DNA of 64,000 bases, from the NCBI RefSeq assembly GCF_027923225.1, contig NZ_BSDI01000034.1, positions 5,188 to 69,187 on the forward strand, read 5' to 3'. Shown here piece by piece: positions 27,303 to 35,977 of this stretch (position 1 is the first letter of the stretch; the number at the start of each line of letters is the position of its first letter). The position numbers were made by a program, and so were the translations under genes. The notes beneath the pieces are model-generated. The model saw nothing but the letters and a program-made list of their open reading frames with translations. It was not told where the DNA came from and did no database searches. The stretch comes from Phytohabitans aurantiacus (GTDB lineage: Bacteria > Actinomycetota > Actinomycetes > Mycobacteriales > Micromonosporaceae).

Positions 27303-27337
27303 AAACGTTGAGCGGCCCGGTGGGCCGCTCAACGTTT
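27303..27337 (+). terminator. Strong intrinsic-type hairpin
   Basis: Perfect 16-bp arms, AAACGTTGAGCGGCCC (27303-27318) and its complement (27322-27337), around a GGT loop, ending in TTT. Placed after the 153-residue cargo gene, it is a convincing terminator for either strand. The rest of 27232-27571 shows nothing else. Confidence 0.75.
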
Positions 27338-27571
27338 GCGTGCGCCATTGCGCGTCTAATGCGCCCCGGCAACGCCGCTGACCGGGCTCGGCCGTTAACC
27401 GCCGGGCCGGCGTGGCAAGGGTCCACCCCTTTCCTCCTCACCGCAACGCGTGCGGCGTTCCCGCGGAAGCGGCCGCCGCACGTCGGGTCCTCGCCCGCCT
27501 GCGGCTACAAGAGCCCTCGCCAGCAAGCCATCCGTCACCACTGAACTGTCCTGATTGGAGCAGATGTCACT

Positions 27572-28096
27572 GTGCCCACAAACTTCGACGGGTATGTCAT
27601 CGCCAAAGTCACCTACTGCCTGTCCACGGTCCCGGACGTCGCCGGCGCCGGCCCGCTGCCGCCCAAAGGACTGGGCGCGGCGCTCGACCGTAGGTTGCTG
27701 GCCCGTCGCGATGCCAATCCCAGCTCGCTGATCCGACCGAGGCGATCAAGGGTCGCGACTTCCTGCGCCGGCGGACCTCGCCACGCTATCGACCTCGAAC
27801 GGATGCGCCAGCGCGGCCACGAACGCGGTACACACCGCTACCAGCAGCTGGTCAACGGCTCGCCCACCGCTCAAACCCGTCAGTGGGAACGCCAACTCGC
27901 CGCGATCGACCCGATGCTGTGCCTGGAGTTCTGGCAGCTGCGGCAACAGGCCGCAGATGCCCTCGTCACAGTGGACGGGACGGTCCTTCGCCCGCAGGAC
28001 ACGTCGATCCTGGCACGGCTGTCGTACGCCCGTACCGCCGACGCCGTCCTGGCCGCGCTGCCCAGCGACGTGTACATCGTCGCCGTCAGGCTCTGA
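27572..28096 (+). CDS. Cargo protein, unknown
   Basis: 174 residues from GTG 27572 with TTGGAG at 27558-27563. The C-terminal part is helical (AIDPMLCLEFWQLRQQAADA, RTADAVLAALPSDVYIVAVR); the middle is Arg-rich. No recognised domain. Start choice is moderately sure; the GTG gives the first in-frame codon after the ribosome binding site. Confidence 0.5.
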   Translation: MPTNFDGYVIAKVTYCLSTVPDVAGAGPLPPKGLGAALDRRLLARRDANPSSLIRPRRSRVATSCAGGPRHAIDLERMRQRGHERGTHRYQQLVNGSPTAQTRQWERQLAAIDPMLCLEFWQLRQQAADALVTVDGTVLRPQDTSILARLSYARTADAVLAALPSDVYIVAVRL

Positions 28097-28453
28097 CCGG
28101 ACAAGGCCAACGCCAGCCCACCACCGAACACCAGCCGACATCGGCATACGTAGACGCGCACGAACCCCGCCTCAAACAACGGATACGGACAGAACTCCGG
28201 CTGGCCGACGCCCGACAACACCGTCACCTGGTACGCGGGCCAACTCCGAAAACACCCTGCCCCGTCTACCTCTCCCCTCCGCAGGCCCCCGGGACAGGCA
28301 CCACACGGCTGCTGGCGCCGGCCTTCTGACCGTAGGCGACGAACACGCCCGTCCCCCGGGCTGGGGCGCCACACCAACGCCGCGGCCAGCGAAACGGCCG
28401 CCTTTACCTCTTCCAGGAACCACCCTCCTCCACATACTCCACAAAGGAGAACC
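28097..28453. other. Spacer without recognisable content
   Basis: 357 bp, GC-rich, with no frame I would defend. Its end, ACTCCACAAAGGA (28437-28449), is the ribosome-binding region of the next gene and matches the one before the mini-ORF at 57978 (ACTCCACAAAGGA). Confidence 0.4.
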
Positions 28454-28882
28454 GTGTCCGTACCCAGTCGACAACTGTTCGCCCTCGTCGGCGTGATCAA
28501 CCCGGCCACGCAGGTGGTCCTAGCCCGCCCAATCGCACAACAGACCTACGCCGCGCACCTCCACGACGTGCTGCGGCAGCTTTGGCGGCACGTCTTCGCC
28601 GGCAACACCGGCAAGATGGCCGCCGCGCTGATCGCCACCGACTGGCAGTACCTGCATCCTGGCATCCAGCCGACAGCCCACGCGGCCATGACCGATGGCG
28701 ACGTCATCGCCGGCGTAGGCGTAGCCGCCAGCGACAGCGTCCCTCAGCCGGCCAACGTCTGCCTCACCGAGGTCGGCGACCTCGGCGCCGAATGGCTGTG
28801 CCTCATTGATCCGGCCGGCGACACCGTCACGATCCACACCACCGGCGGCCAGTCGCGGGTGGTGTATCCCCTCGCTGGCTGA
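28454..28882 (+). CDS. Small cargo protein, unknown
   Basis: 142 residues from GTG 28454, eight bases after AAAGGAGA. Soluble; sequence such as AQQTYAAHLHDVLRQLWRHV and WLCLIDPAGDTVTIHTTGG suggests a mixed alpha/beta domain. No family recognised. The next gene starts 87 bp later, one of the closer gene pairs in this cargo region. Confidence 0.55.
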   Translation: MSVPSRQLFALVGVINPATQVVLARPIAQQTYAAHLHDVLRQLWRHVFAGNTGKMAAALIATDWQYLHPGIQPTAHAAMTDGDVIAGVGVAASDSVPQPANVCLTEVGDLGAEWLCLIDPAGDTVTIHTTGGQSRVVYPLAG

Positions 28883-28969
28883 GCCAGATGCCCCAAGGCT
28901 ACCCAAGAAACCCGGCCGGTCTGGGATGCCGAACATCCCCGGATATTGGCCTGCTCGAACGGAGTTCCC

Positions 28970-29467
28970 GTGGCTACCGATCTGTTTTTCAACCTCACCG
29001 ACACCCTGCGGCTGGCCGAACACGCCCTCGCCGCACCCGAGCACAGCCCATCCATCAGCGAACAAGACGACGGGCAGCCCTGCCCCGGCGCGCTCGAATG
29101 GGTGGCCGACTGGGGCACCTATCTGATGTCCAGCGGCCTGCCCGGCCTGCGAGTCGATCCGCACGACCCTAACAGCTCGAACGTGGTCGTATACGCCGAA
29201 GGGTGGGGCCCGGACAGCGACCGCCTCGCCTTGGCGCACACCGACGTGGGCGGCGACGACTTCGTCGAACACCTGCACCTGAGCACCGTCGAGCGGCCCG
29301 GCGAGGCACCGCTGATCGACCTGCTGCGCACCGGCGCTAGAAACGGACGCCGCTACCTGGTCCTGCGTGTCGACGGCGACAAGGTCAGCGTTCGCCTGTC
29401 CCGCACCGGCCCCGCCACCCCGGTCGAGGGGACAGCACATCCGCCAGCACCTGACCGGCACGACTAG
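28970..29467 (+). CDS. Small acidic cargo protein, unknown
   Basis: 165 residues from GTG 28970, which has GGAG at 28961-28964; an ATG at 28946 lacks such a site. The protein is acidic, with LFFNLTDTLRLAEHALAAPE, GDDFVEHLHLSTVERPGEAP and a beta-type end (RYLVLRVDGDKVSVRLSRTG). No domain recognised. Confidence 0.5.
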   Translation: MATDLFFNLTDTLRLAEHALAAPEHSPSISEQDDGQPCPGALEWVADWGTYLMSSGLPGLRVDPHDPNSSNVVVYAEGWGPDSDRLALAHTDVGGDDFVEHLHLSTVERPGEAPLIDLLRTGARNGRRYLVLRVDGDKVSVRLSRTGPATPVEGTAHPPAPDRHD

Positions 29468-30042
29468 AACCTAGGGCGGCGTACGCCCTCGGACCTGGTG
29501 CGCGCCGTGCGGCTGGTCCACCTACCGGGCACGGATCCCGCGAGGTCTGGACCGGCGAACCGGTCCACGGCAGCGGCACACCGTTGGCCCTACCACCGCT
29601 CGGTACGTATCTACCCGCTTGCGAGTCCTCGGCGATGCCCCACCGCAGGGCCTAGACCCGACGACGTTGAGCCACCTAACGGCTCAAGAGGCCAGTTGAT
29701 CGGCGATGTTAATCCCCCAGGATCGCCGCGACCCGGCATTGGCCTGGCTACCCGCCCATCCGGCGCACGACCCTGGGCGTGGCAGTACCGCCGCGCCCAG
29801 GTTCCCATCCTGCGTGGCGGCTCCATGAGCCTGCCGCACGGCGGACCGGCATTGGATCGGCGATGGCTGCCATAGCCGCGTCGCACGGCCCACCGCGACA
29901 CGGAGCCGAGTTGCCCCGCGAGCCTGCGCTCCCATCCGCGGCCCACCGTCCCGCAACCCCCGTTCACCCCTTTCGGCGTCGCCGGTGGCGAAGCCATGCC
30001 CCGATCGCACAACCACCTCCACCTAGCCAGGAAAGGAAATCC
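29468..30042. other. Long spacer without recognisable content
   Basis: 575 bp. Only shadow frames without ribosome binding sites are present. AGGAAAGGAAA at 30029-30039 serves the next gene. I see no repeat, terminator or promoter that I can support. Confidence 0.4.
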
Positions 30043-30711
30043 ATGTCTGACAACAGCAAGGTCACACACCAAGTCGCTCAACCCCACGCGGCTGAAGCGG
30101 ATCTTCTGGAACGCATCGAGGCATACGCCAGCGCGTGTGTCACCGCCGCGCGCCGGGACGAACACGCGCCGAGCGACTCGGACCGGGACGCGTTCGACGT
30201 GTCCCGATCGGCGCCGGCTGTAATCGCTCGCCACGCAGAGCTCATGTCCGCCCTCGACCGGCTGACGCGCAGCACCGTGCGGGCCGTGCCCGACCCGCTC
30301 CTGCCTGTCCGTACGTGGCACGGCGTCGTGCAGGTCCGCGCTGTCACGCACGATGGCAGCCGCGCCGTACAGGTCCGCTACACCCCGGCACAGGCGATCG
30401 CCACCGGTACCGCCCTGATCGCCTGCGGCGCGGTCGCCGATGCCGCCACCGGCGGCACCCGCGGGCCGATCCTGCCGCCTTTGCCGAGCAACCCCACCGG
30501 CGTCCCGGCCACGGCCGAGGACACCGGCACGCCCGTCGAACATGACTGCCAAGCAGCCGGGACGCTCGCCTGCGTCGGCGTGTACGGGGCTCCAGGCGTG
30601 GGTCAGGCATGGAAATGCGCCGAGTGCGGCCGTGACTGGGCACGGGTTGGTGCGCGGTTCTACCCGGCCGAGGACTGCCAACACATCCTGTCGCCCGCGG
30701 ACTGCATCTGA
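30043..30711 (+). CDS. Cargo protein with C-terminal CxxC zinc motif
   Basis: 222 residues, ATG 30043 with GGAAAGGAAA just upstream. The N-terminal half is helical (AAEADLLERIEAYASACVTA). The C-terminal 45 residues contain HDCQ, LACV, WKCAECGRDW and EDCQ, a probable zinc-binding knuckle. No family recognised; nucleic-acid binding is a guess. Confidence 0.6.
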   Translation: MSDNSKVTHQVAQPHAAEADLLERIEAYASACVTAARRDEHAPSDSDRDAFDVSRSAPAVIARHAELMSALDRLTRSTVRAVPDPLLPVRTWHGVVQVRAVTHDGSRAVQVRYTPAQAIATGTALIACGAVADAATGGTRGPILPPLPSNPTGVPATAEDTGTPVEHDCQAAGTLACVGVYGAPGVGQAWKCAECGRDWARVGARFYPAEDCQHILSPADCI

Positions 30712-30863
30712 GTTTCGCGGCCAACGGCACAGCCCAGCACTCATCCGAGGTGCCCTCGCTGGAAGCCGCGCACAGCGAAAAAGCGCCCTAGCGGATGGCC
30801 TTCCGCATCCTCCAGCAGCGCGGCAAGACGGCATCACCAGCACTCTCAACAATGGAGTAAACG

Positions 30864-31766
30864 ATGATCAACTTTTTGGCGGCGGTCTTGGTGCCTTCGA
30901 CCGCCACCGTCGACACGATCGACACCTACCTGACCGGCCCGATGCGGATTCTCTCGCCGTGGCCCGTCGACCGCTACCGCCTCGGTGGCGAGTTCACCGG
31001 AGCGTGGGATCCGGCCTATGAGCCGGCGACCGATCCGGCCAACTGGCGGCTCTGTACCGCCTGCGCGGTGACCGGCCAAATCGCCGGACGGCCATGCCAG
31101 CAATGCGGTGACGCACCGCAGCAGGGCCGACCGTTAGGCACCATTGTCGCGGACTTCGACCAGTGGGCCGCCCACCCCGGCGACCTGGTGCCGCTGACGA
31201 CGCTGCTCGACCCGAGCTGGCGCCTTCCCACCGACTACCGCCGACCCAGCACACCAGCTGACCAGGTTCGGCACTACGGCGCCTCACCAGACCTGTGGAT
31301 CGACGGCACCGGCATGCAATGGCTCAGCGTCGACCGCACGGACGACGGCGCCGTCACGGGCGACCTCCCGTACGACCTGCAAGACATCCTGCGCCGGCTG
31401 CTGTCCGGTGCTCGCGTGCCACAGCCGAACCACAACGGCGCGTTCGACCCCGCGGCCTGGCAGGTGGCGATCGTCGCCGGCCATATCGCACCCGACGACG
31501 CCGGGGCAGACCTGCCCATCGTCGGGTCGGTCGTGGCCATCACCGACCCGGACTACGCCGAAGACGACGCCGCACCCGACCAGTTGTACGTCGTCGCTGA
31601 GGACGTCGACCGGCCGTACTACCTGCTCGTGCGCCTCGGCGGCGGCCACGGACCCCAGGTACCCGCCTGTGCCCTCACCGAGGTCGACCCCGCGCGAATC
31701 AGGCTCGCGGCCGTGCCGGACGGGACCCCGTCATACCGGCCCAGCCAACGCCACGAACCCCGGTAG
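30864..31766 (+). CDS. Cargo protein with zinc ribbon, unknown
   Basis: 300 residues, ATG 30864 with TGGAG eight bases upstream. Residues 62-82 hold a four-Cys ribbon (LCTACAVTGQIAGRPCQQCG). The rest is soluble and acidic and includes PYDLQDILRRLLSGARVPQP and AITDPDYAEDDAAPDQLYVV. No recognised enzyme motif. Confidence 0.6.
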   Translation: MINFLAAVLVPSTATVDTIDTYLTGPMRILSPWPVDRYRLGGEFTGAWDPAYEPATDPANWRLCTACAVTGQIAGRPCQQCGDAPQQGRPLGTIVADFDQWAAHPGDLVPLTTLLDPSWRLPTDYRRPSTPADQVRHYGASPDLWIDGTGMQWLSVDRTDDGAVTGDLPYDLQDILRRLLSGARVPQPNHNGAFDPAAWQVAIVAGHIAPDDAGADLPIVGSVVAITDPDYAEDDAAPDQLYVVAEDVDRPYYLLVRLGGGHGPQVPACALTEVDPARIRLAAVPDGTPSYRPSQRHEPR

Positions 31767-31978
31767 ACCCGCAGCTTGGCATCCGGCCGGCGAAAGGCGT
31801 CGCTGGCCGCGGGACCTTGCCGCATTTGGCCGGGGCAACCCGCCCGGCGACTTGCCGACAGCGCGCCAGCGAAGCGTCCATCCAGTAAGCCCTCGTCCGC
31901 AAACGTCGCCGCCGCGGCGTGTCTTCCACTTTCCGACTGACCGTCACCTGAAAACGACAGCGAAGGGAGCCTTGAACC

Positions 31979-32590
31979 TTGGCCCTCCTGACCACGGTAA
32001 ATCTCACTGATGACTTCGACGGCTCAGACGTCGGCGTCAAAGAACACACGTTCTGCCTCGATGGCGTCACCTACGAGATCGACCTGACCGTCGCCAACCA
32101 CGAGCGGCTCACCGCAGCACTGACCCCGTTTATCGCCGCAGGCCGGCGGCTGCCCGCCCGCAAGGCGCCGCATCGCACGCGGCGACGGGCCGAAGCCGAA
32201 ACCAGCGGCCACGCCAGCGAGGACAGCCACGGTAGCCGCAAGCGGGCATCGGCCACGGCGCCGGCGGTCGTCCCGGTCGTGTTCGCCGCGCCGTCCGCGC
32301 GCTGTCGCGGGTCGGCACCAACACCCGCGCCACCCCGTCCGACGGTTCCGCGAAGCGAACGGTCCGATGCCGTTGGTCGCGGCTGCCTTCACGCCGCCGC
32401 CCGTCGACATGCGGCTACTGCGTTTGCGCCCACCGTTTCCGGTACCGCTGCCCAGCCGAGAGCCGCATACCACACAACTTTTAGGAAGGAACCCGCACGC
32501 CATGACCGAGTTCTACATCTGCCCGCCCTGCGGGCAGCCCGTCGTCGACCAGCCGCAACACCTGTGGACGGTGGCAGCGCGATTCGGTAA
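31979..32590 (+). CDS. Lsr2-like dimerisation domain without the DNA-binding domain
   Basis: TTG 31979 with GAAGGGAG about ten bases upstream. Residues 6-60 match the N-terminal domain of Lsr2, the actinobacterial xenogeneic silencer: VNLTDDFDGSD, then FCLDGVTYEIDL and LTPFIAAGRRLPARK. Lsr2 continues with a basic linker and an IREWAR-type DNA-binding domain. None is found in any frame here; the frame runs on as low-complexity Arg/Ala/Ser sequence and overlaps the next gene by 89 bp. The functional product may be only the first 60-110 residues. A lone dimerisation domain could poison host Lsr2; alternatively the gene is decayed. Confidence 0.7.
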   Translation: MALLTTVNLTDDFDGSDVGVKEHTFCLDGVTYEIDLTVANHERLTAALTPFIAAGRRLPARKAPHRTRRRAEAETSGHASEDSHGSRKRASATAPAVVPVVFAAPSARCRGSAPTPAPPRPTVPRSERSDAVGRGCLHAAARRHAATAFAPTVSGTAAQPRAAYHTTFRKEPARHDRVLHLPALRAARRRPAATPVDGGSAIR

Positions 32591-33134
32591 CGGATGGCGC
32601 CACCTCATCGACGACAGCCCGCTGTGCCCCGCGCCTAGCGGCGGCCTCACGCAGCCGGTTGCCGCTCACAGCCCGACGCCCCATGACAGCCAGACCCGCG
32701 AATGGGCTGCCGAGACGCATCGGCTGTTCAGCCCCGACGGTCCATTCCTGCCCGAACGGTTGGCGACCGCGGCCGCCGTCATGGAACACCTCACCGGGTG
32801 GCTGCTGACCGCTACCGGCCCGGCCGCCGCCCCGCGAACCCTGACCACCTACCGGGATGCCGCGGCGCTGCTGGGCAGCCTGCACCGTGTCGCGCGGCTG
32901 CTGGCCCGCACCTGCACCGAAACCAGCGACCACATCGGCGGTCAGCTCGCCACCGACGCGTCCGCCCGCCCGACCCCCGGGCAGGACCAAGCCGACTTCA
33001 ACAAGCACCGCAGTGCTATGGCGTTCCATCTGCCCGAGGCGGCCAGCCGGTTCGCCGACGCCGCCGCCATGACCGGTCGGGCCTGGATCGCCGCACGCGC
33101 CACCTCCGCCCTCGATCCCTCCGGCAACCTGTAG
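32502..33134 (+). CDS. Cargo protein with N-terminal CxxC, unknown
   Basis: 210 residues, ATG 32502 with TTAGGAAGGA about 11 bases upstream. It begins MTEFYICPPCGQPVVDQPQ, a zinc-knuckle-like CPPC, then has a largely helical body (RLATAAAVMEHLTGWLLTAT, AALLGSLHRVARLLARTC). No family recognised. Confidence 0.55.
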   Translation: MTEFYICPPCGQPVVDQPQHLWTVAARFGNGWRHLIDDSPLCPAPSGGLTQPVAAHSPTPHDSQTREWAAETHRLFSPDGPFLPERLATAAAVMEHLTGWLLTATGPAAAPRTLTTYRDAAALLGSLHRVARLLARTCTETSDHIGGQLATDASARPTPGQDQADFNKHRSAMAFHLPEAASRFADAAAMTGRAWIAARATSALDPSGNL

Positions 33135-33340
33135 CCCGCAACCCTCGCGCTGAGCCCCTCTGCCCGGCTGGGCCGCGCCCGGCACGACCTGGACCGGCTC
33201 AGCCGGCCAACACAAGCGGCCAAGTCGGCAACGCACATCCTGCAAGACCGGGCGCAGTGTCTTTCGCTTCCCTTGCGCGGGATGTATTCAACACCACCCT
33301 GCCCGCCGCCGCTGGCCGCGGGAACCCCGCTGTCAAAGTA

Positions 33341-33390
33341 GCCCGGAGGCGGGCGTCGAAGTTTGGACGCCTCACGCCCGCCTCCGGTGC
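33341..33390. repeat. 50-bp stem-loop, copy 1 of 2
   Basis: Arms CCGGAGGCGGGCGT (33343-33356) and its complement (33374-33387) enclose TCGAAGTTTGGACGCCTC. Almost the same sequence recurs at 52671-52720. It lies in the spacer before the GGDEF gene and may end the preceding transcript. Confidence 0.7.
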
Positions 33391-33416
33391 TCCTTCACCT
33401 ACAAGGAGCCCTCAGA

Positions 33417-34124
33417 GTGTCTCGCATCCTCAGCCATCTCGCCGCCGCGGCCGTCGGCGTGTCCGCCGTGGCGGCCGTCCTCGGCGTGCATATCCACCAC
33501 CTTCGCCGACGGCTTGCCGCCGCAGAACACCGCGCCGCGCATGATCCGCTCACCGGCCTGGCCAACCGACAGACCGTGCTGGCACACCTTCGCGCGGCAA
33601 CCGGCCAGCCGGACGCGGCCGCCCTCATCGGGGTCATCCTGTTCGACCTGGACGACTTCAAGGCCGTCAACGACACCCCTGGTATCGGCCACAGCGGCGG
33701 CGACCGGCTGCTGTGCACGGTGGCCCGGCTGCTGCGTGCCTTGCCTGGTCCGGTCCGGTTGGTGGCCAGGCTGGGCGGCGACGAGTTCGCAGTGGTCGTC
33801 GACGGCGATGTGGAGACCACCTTCGCCGCGGCACACGAGATCCGCAGCCTGATCATCGGCGCACCATTCGACATCGACGGTCACATCTTCGACGTCGGTG
33901 CCAGCGTCGGCCTGGTCAGCAACCACAGCGGGCTCACCGCCAACCAGCTACTGCACTACGCCGACCTTGCGATGTATGAGGCCAAGCGCGCCGGCGGCGG
34001 AATAGCCATCTACCGCACGTCAACCACCAACCGGAAGGTCATCGACCGTCCCGCGCGGCGGTGCCGCGACCGGCGCCAGCCACCCGACGCCCGTCGTCCC
34101 GCAGCCACACCACCGAACAGCTGA
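33417..34124 (+). CDS. GGDEF-domain protein (probable diguanylate cyclase)
   Basis: 235 residues from GTG 33417, placed after AAGGAG at 33403-33408. One N-terminal membrane helix (HLAAAAVGVSAVAAVLGVHI) is followed by HDPLTGLANR, the start of the GGDEF fold, IGVILFDLDDFKAVND with metal-binding Asp residues, and LGGDEFAVVV, the intact active-site motif. It should make cyclic di-GMP at the membrane. The segment VNDTPGIGHSGGDRLL differs from the usual NDxxGHxxGD by a short insertion. The last 30 residues are basic. A second-messenger enzyme on the element could adjust host development or attachment during transfer. Confidence 0.82.
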   Translation: MSRILSHLAAAAVGVSAVAAVLGVHIHHLRRRLAAAEHRAAHDPLTGLANRQTVLAHLRAATGQPDAAALIGVILFDLDDFKAVNDTPGIGHSGGDRLLCTVARLLRALPGPVRLVARLGGDEFAVVVDGDVETTFAAAHEIRSLIIGAPFDIDGHIFDVGASVGLVSNHSGLTANQLLHYADLAMYEAKRAGGGIAIYRTSTTNRKVIDRPARRCRDRRQPPDARRPAATPPNS

Positions 34125-34456
34125 CCCACAACATCGGGCGGCAAGCGGCCAAGGCGCCCACGGCTCGGCCTGCGGCACCGCGCCGCCTGCCACTCCCACC
34201 CGCCGCGTTCACCTCACCCGCCTGGCCTGAAACCGCCCGTCCACGCGGCCCACCCCCGGCCCCCGCAGCTGCCCGTGCAGGAAAACCCACCACGCCGACC
34301 GGGCCCGACGACCTCGACGCCAACCGCCGGACAGCCGCGCGCCGGCCGACCCGGGCCAAGGCGAAAGCGCGAGGGCATCCGGCCCGACTCCGTCACACGG
34401 TGCCTGGATTGCCAACGGCCATGCAGGCACCGCCATTGTTCAGAAAGGACACGTCA
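34125..34456. other. Spacer without recognisable content
   Basis: 332 bp with no supported gene or repeat. AGAAAGGA at 34442-34449 is the ribosome binding site of the next gene. The frame of the downstream gene is open through part of this stretch but without similarity. Confidence 0.4.
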
Positions 34457-35977
34457 ATGACCGAATCCACCTCACACCGCCAAGCGGTGACCGTGCCAGC
34501 GGTCGCCAACATCGGCACCACCTGCCAGGTGGTGTACATCGAGGCCACCCCATCCGCCGCGGCCACGGCCATCGCCGGTGTCCCCGACACGGTCGCACAG
34601 GCCGCCCTGGACCGCATCCGCACCGGCACCGTCAGCGCCGGCCTCGCCTGGCCCAACGCGCCGATCGCGTTGCGTGTGCATCCGCACGCCCTGCCGGACG
34701 GCGACCCCGGCCTGGACGCGGCATTCGCCGTCGCCGCGTTGGCCGCCAGCGGACAGATCGCCGCCAGCCGACTAGCCAGCATCGCGGTCCTGGGCGCCTT
34801 GAACCCCGCCGGCGCCCTGCAACCGCTGCAGAACGCCGCGGCCCGACTCGCGGCGGCCGACCGGGCCGGCCTGCCCGCGGCCGCGGTTCCCGCCGCCAAC
34901 CTCACCGAGGCATCCCTGGCCGCTGCCGCCCAGGTGCACGGCGCCGCGACGCTCAAAGAGCTGGTCGCCGGTCTACGCGGACAAACGCCCCTAATGTCAC
35001 CGGTGGCCTGGCCCACCGCCCCGCCGCATCCAGGCGCCGACCTGGCCGACCTGCCCGCCAGCTGGTCATCGGCCCGCAGAGTCCTGGAGATCGCCGCGGC
35101 CGGCGGGCACCACCTGCTCCTAATTGGCCCCGCCGCCACGGCAGCGCAGCTGGCTGAACGGCTGCCCCGGCTCCTGCCGAACCTCGACCCGCACACCGCC
35201 ACCGGCGTCGCGCACCTTCACCGGCAGGCCGGCACACTCCCCCTGGACGCACCCGTGCGGCAACGCCCACCATGGCAGGCGCCCGACCCGCACGACAGCG
35301 TCCCCGACCTGGCCGGCACCCTCAAGCGCCCCGGAGCGGTGAGCCTGGCCCACGCTGGCGTGCTGTGGTGCGCCAACGCCGACCTGATGTCCGGCAGGGC
35401 ACGAGACGTCCTACGCCTGATCCTCGACCAGCGGCGCATCAACGCCATCGGCGCACGCCGCCAGGCCGCCTACCCCGCCGCCGCACAGTTGCTGCTGTCC
35501 GCCACCGGATGTCAGAAACCAGCGACCGGCGACGGATGCGGCTGCCCACAACACGTACACAACCGGATCCTGGCCCGACTGGGCCCCTTGTTTGACCGCG
35601 TCGACATCCACTACAGCCTGCCGCCTACCACGCCGCCGGAGCAGGTAGACCGCGCCGACGGCCCGCCGCCGGGGTCCGCGATCGTGGCGGCCCGGGTCGC
35701 GGCAGCCCGCGCCAACGCCCGCGCAGCCCGCCGCCCCTGGCACATCAACGCCGAAGCAACCGCCCCGGCACTGCGTGAAGCCCTCGACCGCGTGCCCGCC
35801 GCCTGGCTCGCGCCCCTACGTCACGCCCAGGCATGCGGCATGCTGTCCCCACGCGGCACCACACAAGTCCTGCGACTGGCATTCACCATCGCCGACCTGG
35901 CCGGCCGCGCCATGCCCAATGCAGGCGACCTAGCCGACGCCAATTGCCTGGAAGTACGCACCGGGTTACGGTGCCCC
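34457..35977 (+). CDS. ComM/Mg-chelatase-like protein with lost Walker motifs, read through into an integrase
   Basis: ATG 34457. The N-terminal 180 residues follow the ComM/YifB pattern (AIAGVPDTVAQAALDRI, AFAVAALAASGQIAASRLAS, AVLGALNPAGALQPL). Where ComM has the nucleotide-binding loop GPPGTGKT this protein has LLLIGPAATAAQLAERLP, and where it has the LFLDEL Walker B this has VLWCANADLM. It still keeps RPGAVSLAHAGVLW, CGCPQHVHNRILARLGPLFDRVDIH and LSPRGTTQVLRLAFTIADLAG. So it is a ComM homologue unable to bind ATP in the normal way. The frame does not stop where ComM ends; it continues into the serine integrase, giving a possible 1012-residue product. Confidence 0.7.

Noticed and set aside
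31979..32590. Frameshifted full-length Lsr2
   Set aside because: I checked the other frames up to 32500 for an IREWAR-type DNA-binding domain and found none.
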